From NCBI RefSeq assembly GCF_009389715.1, contig NW_024068189.1, forward strand, positions 1 through 64,000: DNA of 64,000 nucleotides. The letters are read 5' to 3'. Below are positions 36,401 to 46,426 of this stretch, piece by piece (the first letter of the stretch is position 1; each line of letters begins with the position of its first letter). Made by a program: the position numbers and the translations under genes. Source of the DNA: Phoenix dactylifera. Its lineage: Eukaryota; Streptophyta; Magnoliopsida; Arecales; Arecaceae. Below the pieces are notes generated by a model. That model did no database searches, had not been told where the DNA came from, and saw only the letters and a program-made list of their open reading frames with translations.

Positions 36401-38464
36401 GTTATATTCACTAAGCACTCTTTGATCAAATTACCTTTTCATTGTAGCATCCATGAATATACAGATCAATTAAATGATAGATATAGCACTAAAAATGCCA
36501 GTCCTCGTGGTTAAAATGCCTCAAGATAAAAAGAATTGATACAAGTGCTTAGCTATTTTTATGGCTATTATTTTGTAAATGCCGTTTGATTATAAGAAAC
36601 TTACCTGTTCAAAACATACTTAAATTTGAATAAAGACTAAAACACATACTAATAAAGAACAAAGGTTTTAAATGTGGATTGACATGATCTGGTCATACAA
36701 AGAGTCCATCAAACATGTCCCCTGCAAGAAAAGGGACAGAGATACAGATATTAGAGGCAATAAATGCTTGAATGGATGTGGCCGAAGGACTTGAAGAAGC
36801 TTTATTTAAATGCTAGACTAAACACTCCTGGAGTAACTATGAGTTCCGGAATATTACATTTGTCATTGTGTTGGAAATATAGTATGACTGATGGATTAGA
36901 CTGATAAAGGATAGCAGTATAGGAGTAAAGTAGGGTAATCTTTGTTATCATTGTTGTTATTTATTATTTTTATACTTGATGTTTATCTTCAACTTAATTA
37001 ACATTCTAATTGTTTCTTCTTCTATACACAGACATATATAGAGTTAACCAGATCACTAACTTATATAGTTCTACCACATCACCTACTATCTGCCAAGTTA
37101 GTGTAAATCATCAGCACCTTTCAGGAAAGGTTTTGTGGGTAGACAAATGTATGTAATTTTCTTTCCACGCTTTAATGGAACCTCATTTATAATTGTGCTT
37201 TATAGATGACCACAGAATGATCGGACAAGCTCCTAAGGTTAGTTCATAATTCATATAAACTTCATACTCTGAGGATGTTATTGATAAAAAATGATAACCT
37301 TTCCAGTTTTTAAAATACTAAGAAATAGCTAGCTCTGCTTTTCCTCTCATTTCTTTTTCCTAATAATAATGAGTGGTAATGCAAAATTCATTCCAAAGGC
37401 ATCTAAAGAAAAGAAAAGAACACATCAACCAAACCTCCCTAGGGCTCATAATCAATACTAATCAATTCTTTGCAAACCATCTATAGTAGTTAATACTTCA
37501 ATAAGAAAAAGGAATATTAGAATGCAATAACGTATGGTCATTATGATTCAATTATGTGTGAAGATGAATATGAAAAAATAACATGACATCAATCTTGGTA
37601 TCAGATCAATCTTCAAGTCAACTCTAGGATTACTGATAGTAGTCATGGATGTGATAGAGATTTATTTTTTAAAAAAATCTAATTCAAAAACTTTGTCACT
37701 GAACTGCAAAATCGCCCACAGCATTCTTTCAAAAAAAGTAGAAATTGAACTTAGTTCCCATGATTTTTTGTTTGCTTCATCAACATGGAAATGAGCTCGG
37801 TTTGACATGAATCAGGTCTGATCTAGTCAAGCTAAGTTGGGATGACTCAAATCATATCCATCTACACTAAACCAAAAGGCACCTTTTTTCCATATATATA
37901 CTAGTTATTTGACGAACAAAGAAGATAATAACATCAATATGTTCATCCACATTAACTTAGCAAAAAATAGCCTTTACATTCTGAAATAGAGTGAAGTTGA
38001 ACATGAATAACATGTCATTGAAGATTACTTGTCAGAAAACATTGGAGTAATTGTGGACATGAACTCTTCTGGTGTGCATGGGAGTCCATAGTCTTCCACA
38101 ACAGCAGTTGCAACTTCTAAAGGTGTCCTTCCAACTATTCTGTGAATTCCTGTGCTCCTCCATGTCTTTCCATATTTGACTAGAAATTCTTTTAATACTT
38201 CACTGACAACGCCATCTGTTTTGAAATACAAAAATGAAATATAAACTCCAAAGGAATAAATGGGAAAAAAGGAAAAAGAATATTTGAGTGTATAAGATAA
38301 TAGCACTTGAAAACATGTGATATATATTCTTAGGTCAGAGATACAAGTTGCCAGAAACGATCATGAAGAAGAAAGAATACGAGCGCACCTGTATTTAGAA
38401 GTGTACCATCCAAATCTAGAATGACATGTGAGATCATCCTAGTCATAGGCTTGGATGCAGTCAT
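33467..38464 (-). CDS. Bifunctional riboflavin kinase/FMN phosphatase (10 exons)
   Basis: This is the plant FMN/FHY-type enzyme. The N-terminal HAD domain hydrolyses FMN to riboflavin and the C-terminal flavokinase domain converts riboflavin plus ATP to FMN. Exons on the minus strand are 38389-38464, 38029-38215, 35933-36063, 35722-35791, 35546-35611, 35085-35239, 34903-34998, 33846-33997, 33683-33766 and 33467-33595. All junctions are GT-AG and the phases agree, giving 381 aa, close to the Arabidopsis enzyme. Motifs are DLDGT (residues 17-21, nucleophile Asp), [29 protein letters not shown], then [20 protein letters not shown] and the kinase PTAN signature split across exons 7/8. These are followed by [19 protein letters not shown] and [19 protein letters not shown]. 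The start ATG at 38464 precedes a short non-targeting N-terminus. A CACAG acceptor-like site about 60 nt upstream suggests a 5' UTR intron. No defect was seen. Confidence 0.96.
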
Positions 38465-39602
38465 CTTCCAAGCTTAAAGGAACTCTAATGCAACGTAAGT
38501 AGCTCTATCAACAAGACTCACCTGTGAGACAGATAATTTACCTAAGATACCAAACAGTGATGTGTGCAACTAAATAACAATATTGCATATGACGAGCAGC
38601 TTCAACTCTTGGAAGCAAAGTAAATATCTAATCCTCAAGAAACCATCTTGAATGATTTTTATGGTGGATTCGGTAGATTTTTATGTAAATTTTAGCATAT
38701 AAATTATACTACAATAAAATAATTAAATCTCGCAAGAAATTGGACTATTGGTGAAAGTAGATAGATATGCAGAAGTTAGTCGACCTATTTTGTTACTGTT
38801 TCTTATAAGCTTATGGTGACATTGGAAAATGGTGTAAGATAAACAGCAGTACTCTTAGTTTTCCCCAAAGAATTGTGATATATAAAACAAGAGTTGAGAG
38901 CAAGCAGTAAAAATTACAAGAAAAATCGCAAATCCTTTGAATAGATTATCAAATTACATACGAATGTTGGGTAGAATTTCTTCCAAATTCTTATTCGTAT
39001 ATACTAGGAAATTTGCACATGATGGCTAGAGTATTTCTAAATTTTATGGATAACATTTCTGTACGCGATATAAGGGCATAGATAAATTGGTTATGGTCTC
39101 TGGACGCTAAAGCCAATGTCATCAGCCACAAATATCAATATATACAAGGCTTTCACTAGTGAAATTCAATTTTTGAAATCAATACCACCAAAAAACAAAA
39201 AAAAAAATCTACAAAATTAATCAAAAGACGTGAAAAACTAAACAAAAAAAACCCTAAAAAACAATTCAGATGAGATGACGGCCAGATTAAAGAAAGAATA
39301 TGAAAGGAAGAGTTCTTTCTTTGAGACATTTTAACAAACAATTACCGGAAGGATAGAAATCATCAGCAATGCTTGCAAGCACAACATGCAGCAGGAGTCT
39401 ACCTCTTTCGAATCGGGTGTTCACAGGGGTTTGTCAAAGATTAGACTCCGTTGCAAGCTAGAGAGAGGCCTCGCTTTGTCCGTTTGGGAGGGGATGGATA
39501 AAAAGACGAGTGAGGACGGAATGAAATAAATACCATAAGTCGGATGCCAGTACTATGGAGGAGAGAAATGGAATAAATTTGAACCGTCAGATGGTTTCAG
39601 GA
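38465..39602 (-). promoter_or_regulatory. 5' region of the flavin enzyme gene
   Basis: Between the start codon and the Mutator-like element. The stretch at about 39340-39530 is less AT-rich and could be the first untranslated exon and promoter; the remainder would then be a 5' UTR intron. No precise start site can be given. Confidence 0.35.
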
Positions 39603-39611
39603 CTAGAGTAG

Positions 39612-39680
39612 GGGTAGTTCTATACACCCCCCCCCCCCCCCCCCCCCATTGCTTAGGACACCCCCCAAAAACCAAAAAAT
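39612..39680 (+). repeat. Left terminal inverted repeat of the MULE
   Basis: GGGTAGTTCTATACACCC, a C-run to about 39647, then ATTGCTTAGGACACCCCCCA and an A-rich tail. It pairs with the right end at 44935-44999. Confidence 0.85.
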
Positions 39681-39869
39681 AAAATACCCAAACTAACCTT
39701 TAGTGTAATTACCATATTGCCCTTGAAATTTTCTCATACACCCCCCTTCCTCCTCCTCCGTTTCGTTTTGAAAAGAAAAAAAAAAACCCCCTCAAACCCC
39801 TCTTAAACCCCTCGATCCATTTACATCGTTTAGGCGATCTTTGAAGGAGATTTAAGCCCCATTCGAAGC

Positions 39870-42351
39870 ATGGACAAGCAACTAGTGATTTGGGACGAAG
39901 AATCGGCCGCAAAGGTACGTGTTCCACCTTGTTTCGAAATTTTTTTTTTTCACGGTTCGTGCTCCGTTCGGCACTGGATCGCCGAACAAAAGGCTTCTGT
40001 TCGGCTGCACAGTGCCGAACAGAAGCCTTCTGTTCGGCTGCACAGTGCCGAACAGAAGGCTTCTGCTCGGTTGAGGGTTGCCGAACAGAAGGCTTCTGTT
40101 CGGCACTGTGCAGCCGAACAGAAGCCTTCTGGTGCCAAATCGCGTGCCGTGCTGAATTTTGTGCCGAACAGATCCTCTGATTCATTAATTCTTGGTGATA
40201 AATTATTTTATATGTAGGGCTATGCTACAACCGAATCGAGTATAATTGGATCAGAAATTGTACTGGATTACACAAGCGAATTTACAACTTACGAGGTATT
40301 ATAATGTATTGTGCAATTTTGTAATAGTTTAGCGAGCTATTTTTACAACTGTGTACTTACATAAATTGTTTAATGTATAGATCTTCAAGAGTAGAGAGGA
40401 CTTGTGTAATTGGTGTCGTGAAGCTGGGAGGCGAAATGGTTTTGTTGTTGTAATCAAATCATCCGATGCAGGTACCATTTCTAAGAAACCCAGAATTACG
40501 TTAGGTTGTGAGAGGGGTGGGACGTACCGAACCAAAAAAGAAAAGCGAATAAAGACTGCCTGTGGGACAAAGAAGTGTGGATGCCCTTTTGCATTAAGAG
40601 GAAAGAAATTGGATACTGCGGATGATTGGATATTACTGGTCGTATGTGGAGTGCACAATCAACCCGCTGCAGAGAATCTGGAGGGGCACTCATATGCAGG
40701 GAGATTATCTGAGCAGGAGACGGAATTGTTAGTGGATATGTCGAAGAGTTTGGTTCGTCCAAAGGACATATTATCCACATTGAAGGAAAGAGATGCCCTC
40801 AATGTTACGACTATCAAGACTATCTACAATGTACGTCAACGGTTTAAGGTTGCAGAGAAAGCCGGGAGGTCTGAAATGCAACATCTATTAGGTAAATTAT
40901 CAGAGGCTAAATATATTGAGTGGCATAGGAATTGTACTAATACGGATGTTGTGCATGACTTATTTTGGGCACACCCTGGCAGCATTGATTTGTTCCGTGC
41001 ATTTCCCCGTGTGTTGATAATGGATTGCACGTACAAGACGAATAGGTATCGTCTTCCGCTCTTAGAGATTGTGGGGGTGACATCTACTGACATGACATTT
41101 TCAGTTGCTTTTGTATACTTAAATTATTGAGGGGGAAGAAAGCTATACTTGGGCATTAGAGAGATTGCGCAGTGTTATAGCTGATGATGTTTTGCCTGAG
41201 TTGATTGTTACAGATAGAGACTTGGCTTTGATGAATGCAATTCATAAAGTATTTCCTACTGCTAGACATTTATTATGTAGATGGCATATTAGTAGGAATG
41301 TTTTGGCCAAGTGCAAAAAATTTTTCGAATTGAAGGAGAAATGGGATAAATTTATTATGAGTTGGAATGTACTAGTGCTGTCCTCCACGGAAGACGAGTA
41401 TAATGATCGCTGGAGTGCACTGCAGAGAGAGTTCGGTACCTATCCAGATGCACTACAGTATGTGTCAGATACTTGGCTGAGCAAATACAAGGAAAGATTT
41501 GTTGCGGCGTGGACGGATACATGCAGGCACTACGGAAATGTGACGACAAATAGGTATCACAAATAAAGACTCATTTAATTTTAATTTGCCTCAATTCTTA
41601 TATCTAACTTTCATTTGTTTACTAGGGTCGAGAGTGCACATGCAAAGCTCAAAAAGCAGCTTGGATCAAGCCAAGGAAGTTTCGAGTCATCTTGGACTAG
41701 AATAAATGGATTGATTGAGTTGCAGCACAGCTCCGTTAAAGCCTCATTGGAGAAGAGTTTATTGGTAGTGCAGCACAACTTCAAGCCAGCTGAATTCAAA
41801 GAGTTGCGAGGTTTCATATCTATAAGTGCGTTAAATCATGTCCTCGCCCAATCGAAACGAGCCAATTCAGTTGGGTTTGATGATTCAAATTGTGGGTGCG
41901 CTATTCGACGCACACATGGTATACCATGTGCTCACCAGATTGCGCGGTACAGGGTGGAAGGTCGGCCCATTCCTCTCGACTGCATAGATCCTCATTGGAG
42001 GAAACTTGATATTCTGCCTACCCCCCCGTGCAGCCAATTCAGTTGAGTTGTGATGCAGAGTTAGATTTGATTGCGCTACGATTCAAGAAGTTATATGGGG
42101 CTTCTCAATTGCAGATGATCAAGAAGTTACGAGAGATTGCAAGTCCAGATAGTACACCTCTTTTAGAGCCTGCAAAACGGAAGACTGGTTCACGTGGGCG
42201 CGCTTCAATGAAGGTTGATACGTCTACTCGACGTGACCCATCTGCGTTTGAGTTGGTTCTATCTGGACAGGATAGTTATTCACCTGGTGTTGAGAAAGTT
42301 ACCATCCGCAATCCATCTACTCAGATTCAAAAGAGGCGGCCCAAGCAAAAG
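39870..42351 (+). pseudogene. MULE transposase, FAR1/MURA type (4 or more exons)
   Basis: A transposase that would cut and insert the element by binding its ends. Exons are 39870-39914, 40218-40295, 40381-41553 and 41626-42351, all with GT-AG borders. Exon 3 has an N-terminal FAR1-like zinc-binding region (SREDLCNWCREAGRRNGFVV, CGTKKCGCPFALRG, CGVHNQPA), then the MULE catalytic domain with MDCTYKTNRY (first Asp), TDRDLALMNAI (second Asp) and ARHLLCRWHISRN. Exon 4 has a SWIM zinc finger, CGCAIRRTHGIPCAHQIA. Two frame breaks occur. One extra base lies near 41121-41128 (YLNY, then stop, while EGEESYTWALERL continues in the next frame). One missing C lies in the C-run near 42021-42027 (ILPTPP|VQPIQLSC). 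Otherwise the frame is open for about 674 codons. A donor AAG|GTAAGT at 42352 implies a further exon; an acceptor-like CAATAG at about 42383 would add some 45 codons that run antisense to the PMD exon. Confidence 0.9.
39957..40173. repeat. Left palindrome array of the MULE
   Basis: At least four tandem palindromes built from CCGAACAGAAG and its inverse CTTCTGTTCGG, joined by TGCACAGTG or CACTGTGCA linkers. The array ends with a unique tail (about 40130-40173). It lies inside the predicted first intron of the transposase (39915-40217). It is the inverted counterpart of 44253-44575. Confidence 0.9.
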
Positions 42352-44189
42352 GTAAGTACCAAATATTTATTTCCTTACAATAGGTATCACAACGTCTACG
42401 GGACGTAGCATCAAATAGGTGCCCGGCACCTAGTGACGTAGCCTCTGAGGGACCCATCCGTACAATGTCGGTACTGATACCGAGTGCAGCTGCATTACGC
42501 CGCCGGTGCATGTCAGCATCATCATGACCTCCCCTAGCTCCAGAATGAGTACTCGAGCGCAGATGAGGAGGCTGAACTGCAACGTGCGTGATACGGAGAT
42601 ACCACTCCATGTATCCCGGTACGCTGTCTGATGGCCGGGTAACTGGGTGGCTCCTGCTCGCCTGGCTCAGCACGTGGTCCTCCCACCGCTCCCAAAGCTG
42701 ATCCATATAGGAGTAATGTATCCGGTACGAGCCTGCTGTGGAACCTCTGTTGGCTCGCGTAGGGGCTAGTGGCGCTCGAGGGATGGTCTGAATACGACCA
42801 AACTGTCTAAGAACCCTTTCTGAATGATAGGGTTCTACGATATCAAGGCACTTGATGGAGCCACTAAAAAATGCGATATCAATATATGGGCGATCTCCCC
42901 GAAGCCGATGATGGGGATCCCAAATAACCTGCAAAACAAAAGGTCCATTTCAGTTTTATACTATATCGCATATTAAAAGTACTGACAAACACAAGCAAAT
43001 GGTAATATGATACGTACCTCATCGATGCTCAAAAGGTCCAATGACTCACGTAGAACCACTAAATGGTCCATCGTGGTACGGGATGGAGTACCGGGCATCC
43101 AGCGGTGCACGCGGGGACTGGCATCAGTATACTCGAGCGACGGGTGAGGACTGAGTGCTGGAAAATGCTCATAAATCCATGCCTGCAGAAGCGTCATATA
43201 ACCACTGATCTGTCTCACTGATGACCTCGACGCAATCCCCAACTACCGATACAAATATGCTAAGGCAGCTGTACCCCAGGCATATGTGCTCACCCTATCC
43301 AGATCCCGCAGTAAACACAGATACGCTATAGGCACCCTGGTCCCACTCTTATCAGCAAAGAGTGTGCAGCCTAACAAAAATAACAAATAGGCTCGTGCTG
43401 CACACTCTATCCTCTGCTGGCTGTCTCTATCAGATACAGAGTGAAACTGAGTCCTCAGCCACTCCATCCTCACAGACTGACCGCGCGATGACAGTACCTC
43501 CTGACGCGCGTCTCCAGCTGACACCCCCAACAACTCCACAAGTAGCTCCTCAGCATCCCGATCACTCATCCTCTCAGGAGAAACTGCTACTGAGGCACCT
43601 GCGACAGGAATCCCTAAAATGGCGGATACATCATCCAACGTGATAGTGATCTCGCCAAATGGTATATGGAAGGTGTTCGTCTCGGGCTGCCATCTCTCTA
43701 CGAAGCCCGAAATCAGAATCTTATCGGTGAATCGATAAGAGCACTGTACTAACTCTATGAGGCCCGACTGCCTCAATAGTGCTTTGAACCTGGTATTTGG
43801 TTGGTTTGAAGACCACCACTTCCATTCACCAACCTTGGCAGTATGGTTCATGCACTTTAGTGGAGCCCGTTCCTGTAATATAAATGTATAATTACTACTA
43901 CTTTATAAAACATCAATAAACAAAATATAATGCTATAACAAATAAACAATACCTGTTGCCTCCAGATGGAAGCTGCTATATGCGTCCTGAAACTGATCAG
44001 GACGGACTCATCCTCTGGACCTCCTAGACATGGTCCAACGGACTCATCGTCTTCGCCCCTAGCGGGCATATCATCATGCTCTGACTCAGGAGAGTCCGAT
44101 GGCATATGAGCAGGCTCGGGAGAAGCAATCCTAGCACGACGTCTCCTAGCTGACGCCGTAGGTCTAACTCTGGCGGGACGGGGATCCAT
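42317..44189 (-). pseudogene. Plant mobile domain (MAIN/MAIL-like) gene in the MULE
   Basis: A PMD protein, the family of Arabidopsis MAIN and MAIL1, which act in silencing and genome maintenance and are related to transposon-encoded proteins. Exons on the minus strand are 43953-44189, 43018-43872 and 42317-42928, all in phase 0, about 567 codons. The N-terminus is basic then acidic (RPARVRPTASARRRRARIAS, DDMPARGEDDESVG). The PMD core shows RQSGLIELVQCSYRFTDKIL, SGFVERWQPETNTFHIPFGE, ITITLDDVSAILGIPVAG, ARAYLLFLLGCTLFADKSG, LAYLYR, then YMTLLQAWIYEHF. The end has DIVEPYHSERVLRQFG and PGYMEWYLRITH. One in-frame TAG (43243-43245, codon about 289) sits between LAYLYR and LGIASRSS, where CAG is likely ancestral. 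The reading frame is otherwise intact. A TTTTCAG directly before the ATG suggests an upstream exon. Confidence 0.88.
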
Positions 44190-44252
44190 GTCTGAAAATA
44201 TAGAAATTCAATGTTAGGCTATATCAAAGAAAATAATTCAATTGCATACATA

Positions 44253-44575
44253 AATGTTCGGCACAAAATTCAGCACGGCACGCGATTTGGCACCAGAAGC
44301 CTTCTGTTCGACTGCACAGTGCCGAACAGAAGGATTCTGTTCGGCTGCACAGAGCCGAACAGAAGGATTCTGTTCGGCTGCACAGAGCCGGACAGAACCC
44401 TTCTGTTCGGCACTGTGCAGCCGAACAGAAGGCTTCTGTTCGGCACTGTGCAGCCGAACAGAAGGCTTCTGTTCGGTTGAGGGTTGCCGAACAGAAGGCT
44501 TCTGTTCGGCACTGTTCAACCGAACAGAAGGGTTCTGTTCGGCGATCCAGTGCCGAACGGAGCACTGGAGGCGGG
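44253..44575. repeat. Right palindrome array of the MULE
   Basis: Eight copies of a TTCTGTTCGG-type half-site with matching inverse half-sites make a chain of palindromes with TGCACAGTG/CACTGTGCA linkers. The inner boundary (44254-44310: GTTCGGCACAAAATTCAGC..) is the reverse complement of 40117-40173. The array lies just upstream of the PMD start codon, possibly within a first intron, since a donor-like CTCGAG|GTAGCTC lies at about 44586 on the minus strand. Confidence 0.9.
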
Positions 44576-44879
44576 GGGGGGAGCTACCTCGAGGTGGTCG
44601 TGGAGGCGCCGGCGAGGTGCTCGTTGCTCGGGAGATGGCCGGGGAGGTGGTTCCGGGAGAAGCCGGCGAAGTGGTCGGAGATCGGGAGAATGCCGGCGAC
44701 GAGAGGGAGAAGGGGGAACGGGGGGGTTTTGGGCGTTGGCGAGGTGCAATGCACCGACCGACGACGAGAGGGAGAAGGGGGAGACGGCGGGAGGGGAGGG
44801 GAAGAGCGGGGTGGGGGGGGGGGTTTGGGGGTGTAGAGAGCAATTTAGGTGAGGGGGTGGGAAGGGTGGGGGGTAATTT
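44576..44879 (-). other. GC-rich subterminal region of the MULE
   Basis: A GA/GC-rich stretch, open on both strands in several frames. On the minus strand it encodes Pro/Ser/Arg-rich sequence that could be the first exon and promoter of the PMD gene, mirroring the short first exon of the transposase at the other end. Not provable from sequence alone. Confidence 0.35.
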
Positions 44880-44999
44880 AGGAATTTTCAATTTTTTAGG
44901 GGTGTCCTTAGCAAATGGGGGGGTGTAGAGAGTATTTAATTTTTTTTTAATTTTTGGGGGGTGTCCTGAGCAATAGGGGGGGTGTATATAGAACCACCC
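44880..44999 (-). repeat. Right terminal inverted repeat of the MULE, duplicated
   Basis: The outer copy (about 44935-44999) pairs with the left end. A second, diverged copy lies just inside (about 44880-44934: AGGGGTGTCCTTAGCAAATG then a G-run and GTGTAGAGAG). The right end therefore carries two tandem TIR copies. Confidence 0.8.
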
Positions 45000-45104
45000 C
45001 TAGAGTAGACTCGAACAACAAAAGCACAAGGCGGCGTCCATCAAGCAAATGGCCCAATAGATGGAGAAAAGCCCAACCCTAATCGATGCAGGAAGCGAGG
45101 AATG

Positions 45105-45193
45105 GATAATTAAATTTTATAACTATAAAATTAAAAAATATTACTAAGTGAAAGATGGATCAAGTTAATAATATGTTAATATAATTCATTTGC
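45105..45193. repeat. Dispersed repeat R1, partial copy C
   Basis: A stretch of about 85 bp with TAATTAAATTTTATAACTA, AAAATATTACTAAGT and AATATGTTAATATA matches the centre of R1 copy A (about 7337-7425). Only this internal part is preserved. Confidence 0.55.
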
Positions 45194-46426
45194 TAAGACT
45201 TCAGAATAGCCGAGCATCTCCTCGCATGTCTTTAATCTGACCAAAAACTTTGAAAGTGATACTTGATGCTAACCGACCGACTCCTAGGATTTTGCAGATC
45301 TAGGCTACCGAGCTTATAAGGTGCGCAAATAGTTTCGCATGCAATAAGGGTGGGCTTCTTTGGTTAGAGGAGTGTCCCATGAAAATGCTTAAAAGAGTTG
45401 ATCGAGCTTGTCAACTGTTCTAAGAGGTATAGCACAATTAGACATTAGGTAAGCCACCAAAGAGCCTTTCATTTCCACCCTCAAGCCGGTCAAAGGAATA
45501 CCCAAGTAATTCCATATTCCATTTTTTAACATCCATCCCTAATATTGTGGCAGCAGAGTGCTAAACCTCCACATGAGTGGATGGACTAAAATGCACATGA
45601 GACTTGGATAAGTTCACATTCTGCAAGACTGCAAATGATACTCCTTCGAAATCAACTTAAGGCGTTGGGCATTGCCAGTAGTTGCCACCCATCTTATCCT
45701 TTACGGATAATACTGAAATCTCCGATGAGAACCATAGACAGATTGAACTCATGAACTCTATCTACCTCTCACCATAATTTCACAACTTCTTGCTCATTGG
45801 AGATAGCATACACAACCCCTAACATGCAAGAAGGACCCTGATGTGGTGAGATTATTCCGAATTCTTGGTGACAATTACTGGATACCACTGGACAACCCTA
45901 AAGCAGGGATGACAAAGACTTTCCACCAATGACCAAGGAACATCTGTAGGATTAACATGATTAAATTTAGGGAGAGCATGAAGGGTGTATGCAAACTCCA
46001 ATGATTAACAGACCACCATAATTTATATCTAAGGAGAAACTGCAAGCTGAGAAGGATCAGAAGGACTCTGCTCCAGAGGTTGTGTAGTAGTGCAAGACAT
46101 TCCCACTGTGGACGGCCGGCATTAAGGTACAGACATCAGCAATATGGCCTATTCGAACACAGAAGAAGCATTCTCATATTGAAGCACTTGCCTGGGAAAC
46201 TTAAAACTCCAGCTAAAACACTGCACATTGGCCTCCATTTCTATCAACTTCAGAATGCCATGGGAAACTTATGCTTTCCTAGGAAGTTAAGAAGAGAGAT
46301 TCTGAGTCTGTGCCTAGGATATCCAGAAAAAATTTCAGTAACGGTGGACTGACAACCTAGTCAGTATTCATATACATTTTAAGACTTTTGTTGTCCATGG
46401 TCATCTTGGAACACTATTTTAAACTT
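45194..46426. other. Intergenic region
   Basis: No recognised gene. Several stretches (for example 45360-46060) look like old retroelement-derived non-coding text on neither strand with a clear domain. The short frame at 46080-46352 has no known domain. Confidence 0.3.

Larger units (their letters stand above)
39603..45008. mobile_element. Mutator-like element with transposase and PMD gene
   Basis: The element spans 39612-44999 (5388 bp), flanked by the 9-bp direct repeat CTAGAGTAG (39603-39611 and 45000-45008), a length typical for MULEs. The ends are inverted repeats: left GGGTAGTTCTATACACCC, right (read inward) GGGTGGTTCTATATACACCC. Both continue through a C-run, ATTGCTYAGGACACCCCCC and an AAAAA-rich tail, about 65-70 bp in all. 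It carries a FAR1/MURA-type transposase on + and a plant mobile domain gene on -, convergently arranged, and inverted palindrome arrays near both ends. Both genes have only one or two disabling changes, so the insertion is fairly young. Confidence 0.9.

Noticed and set aside
39957-44575. CRISPR-like array
   Set aside because: Units are palindromes joined by near-identical linkers, not identical repeats with unique spacers, and the genome is a plant nuclear one.
39870-44928. Open frames rich in AEQKxSVR, RTEGFCSA or PNRRLLFG repeats
   Set aside because: They are translations of the palindrome arrays in several frames on both strands. The left array is intronic and the products have no consistent frame.
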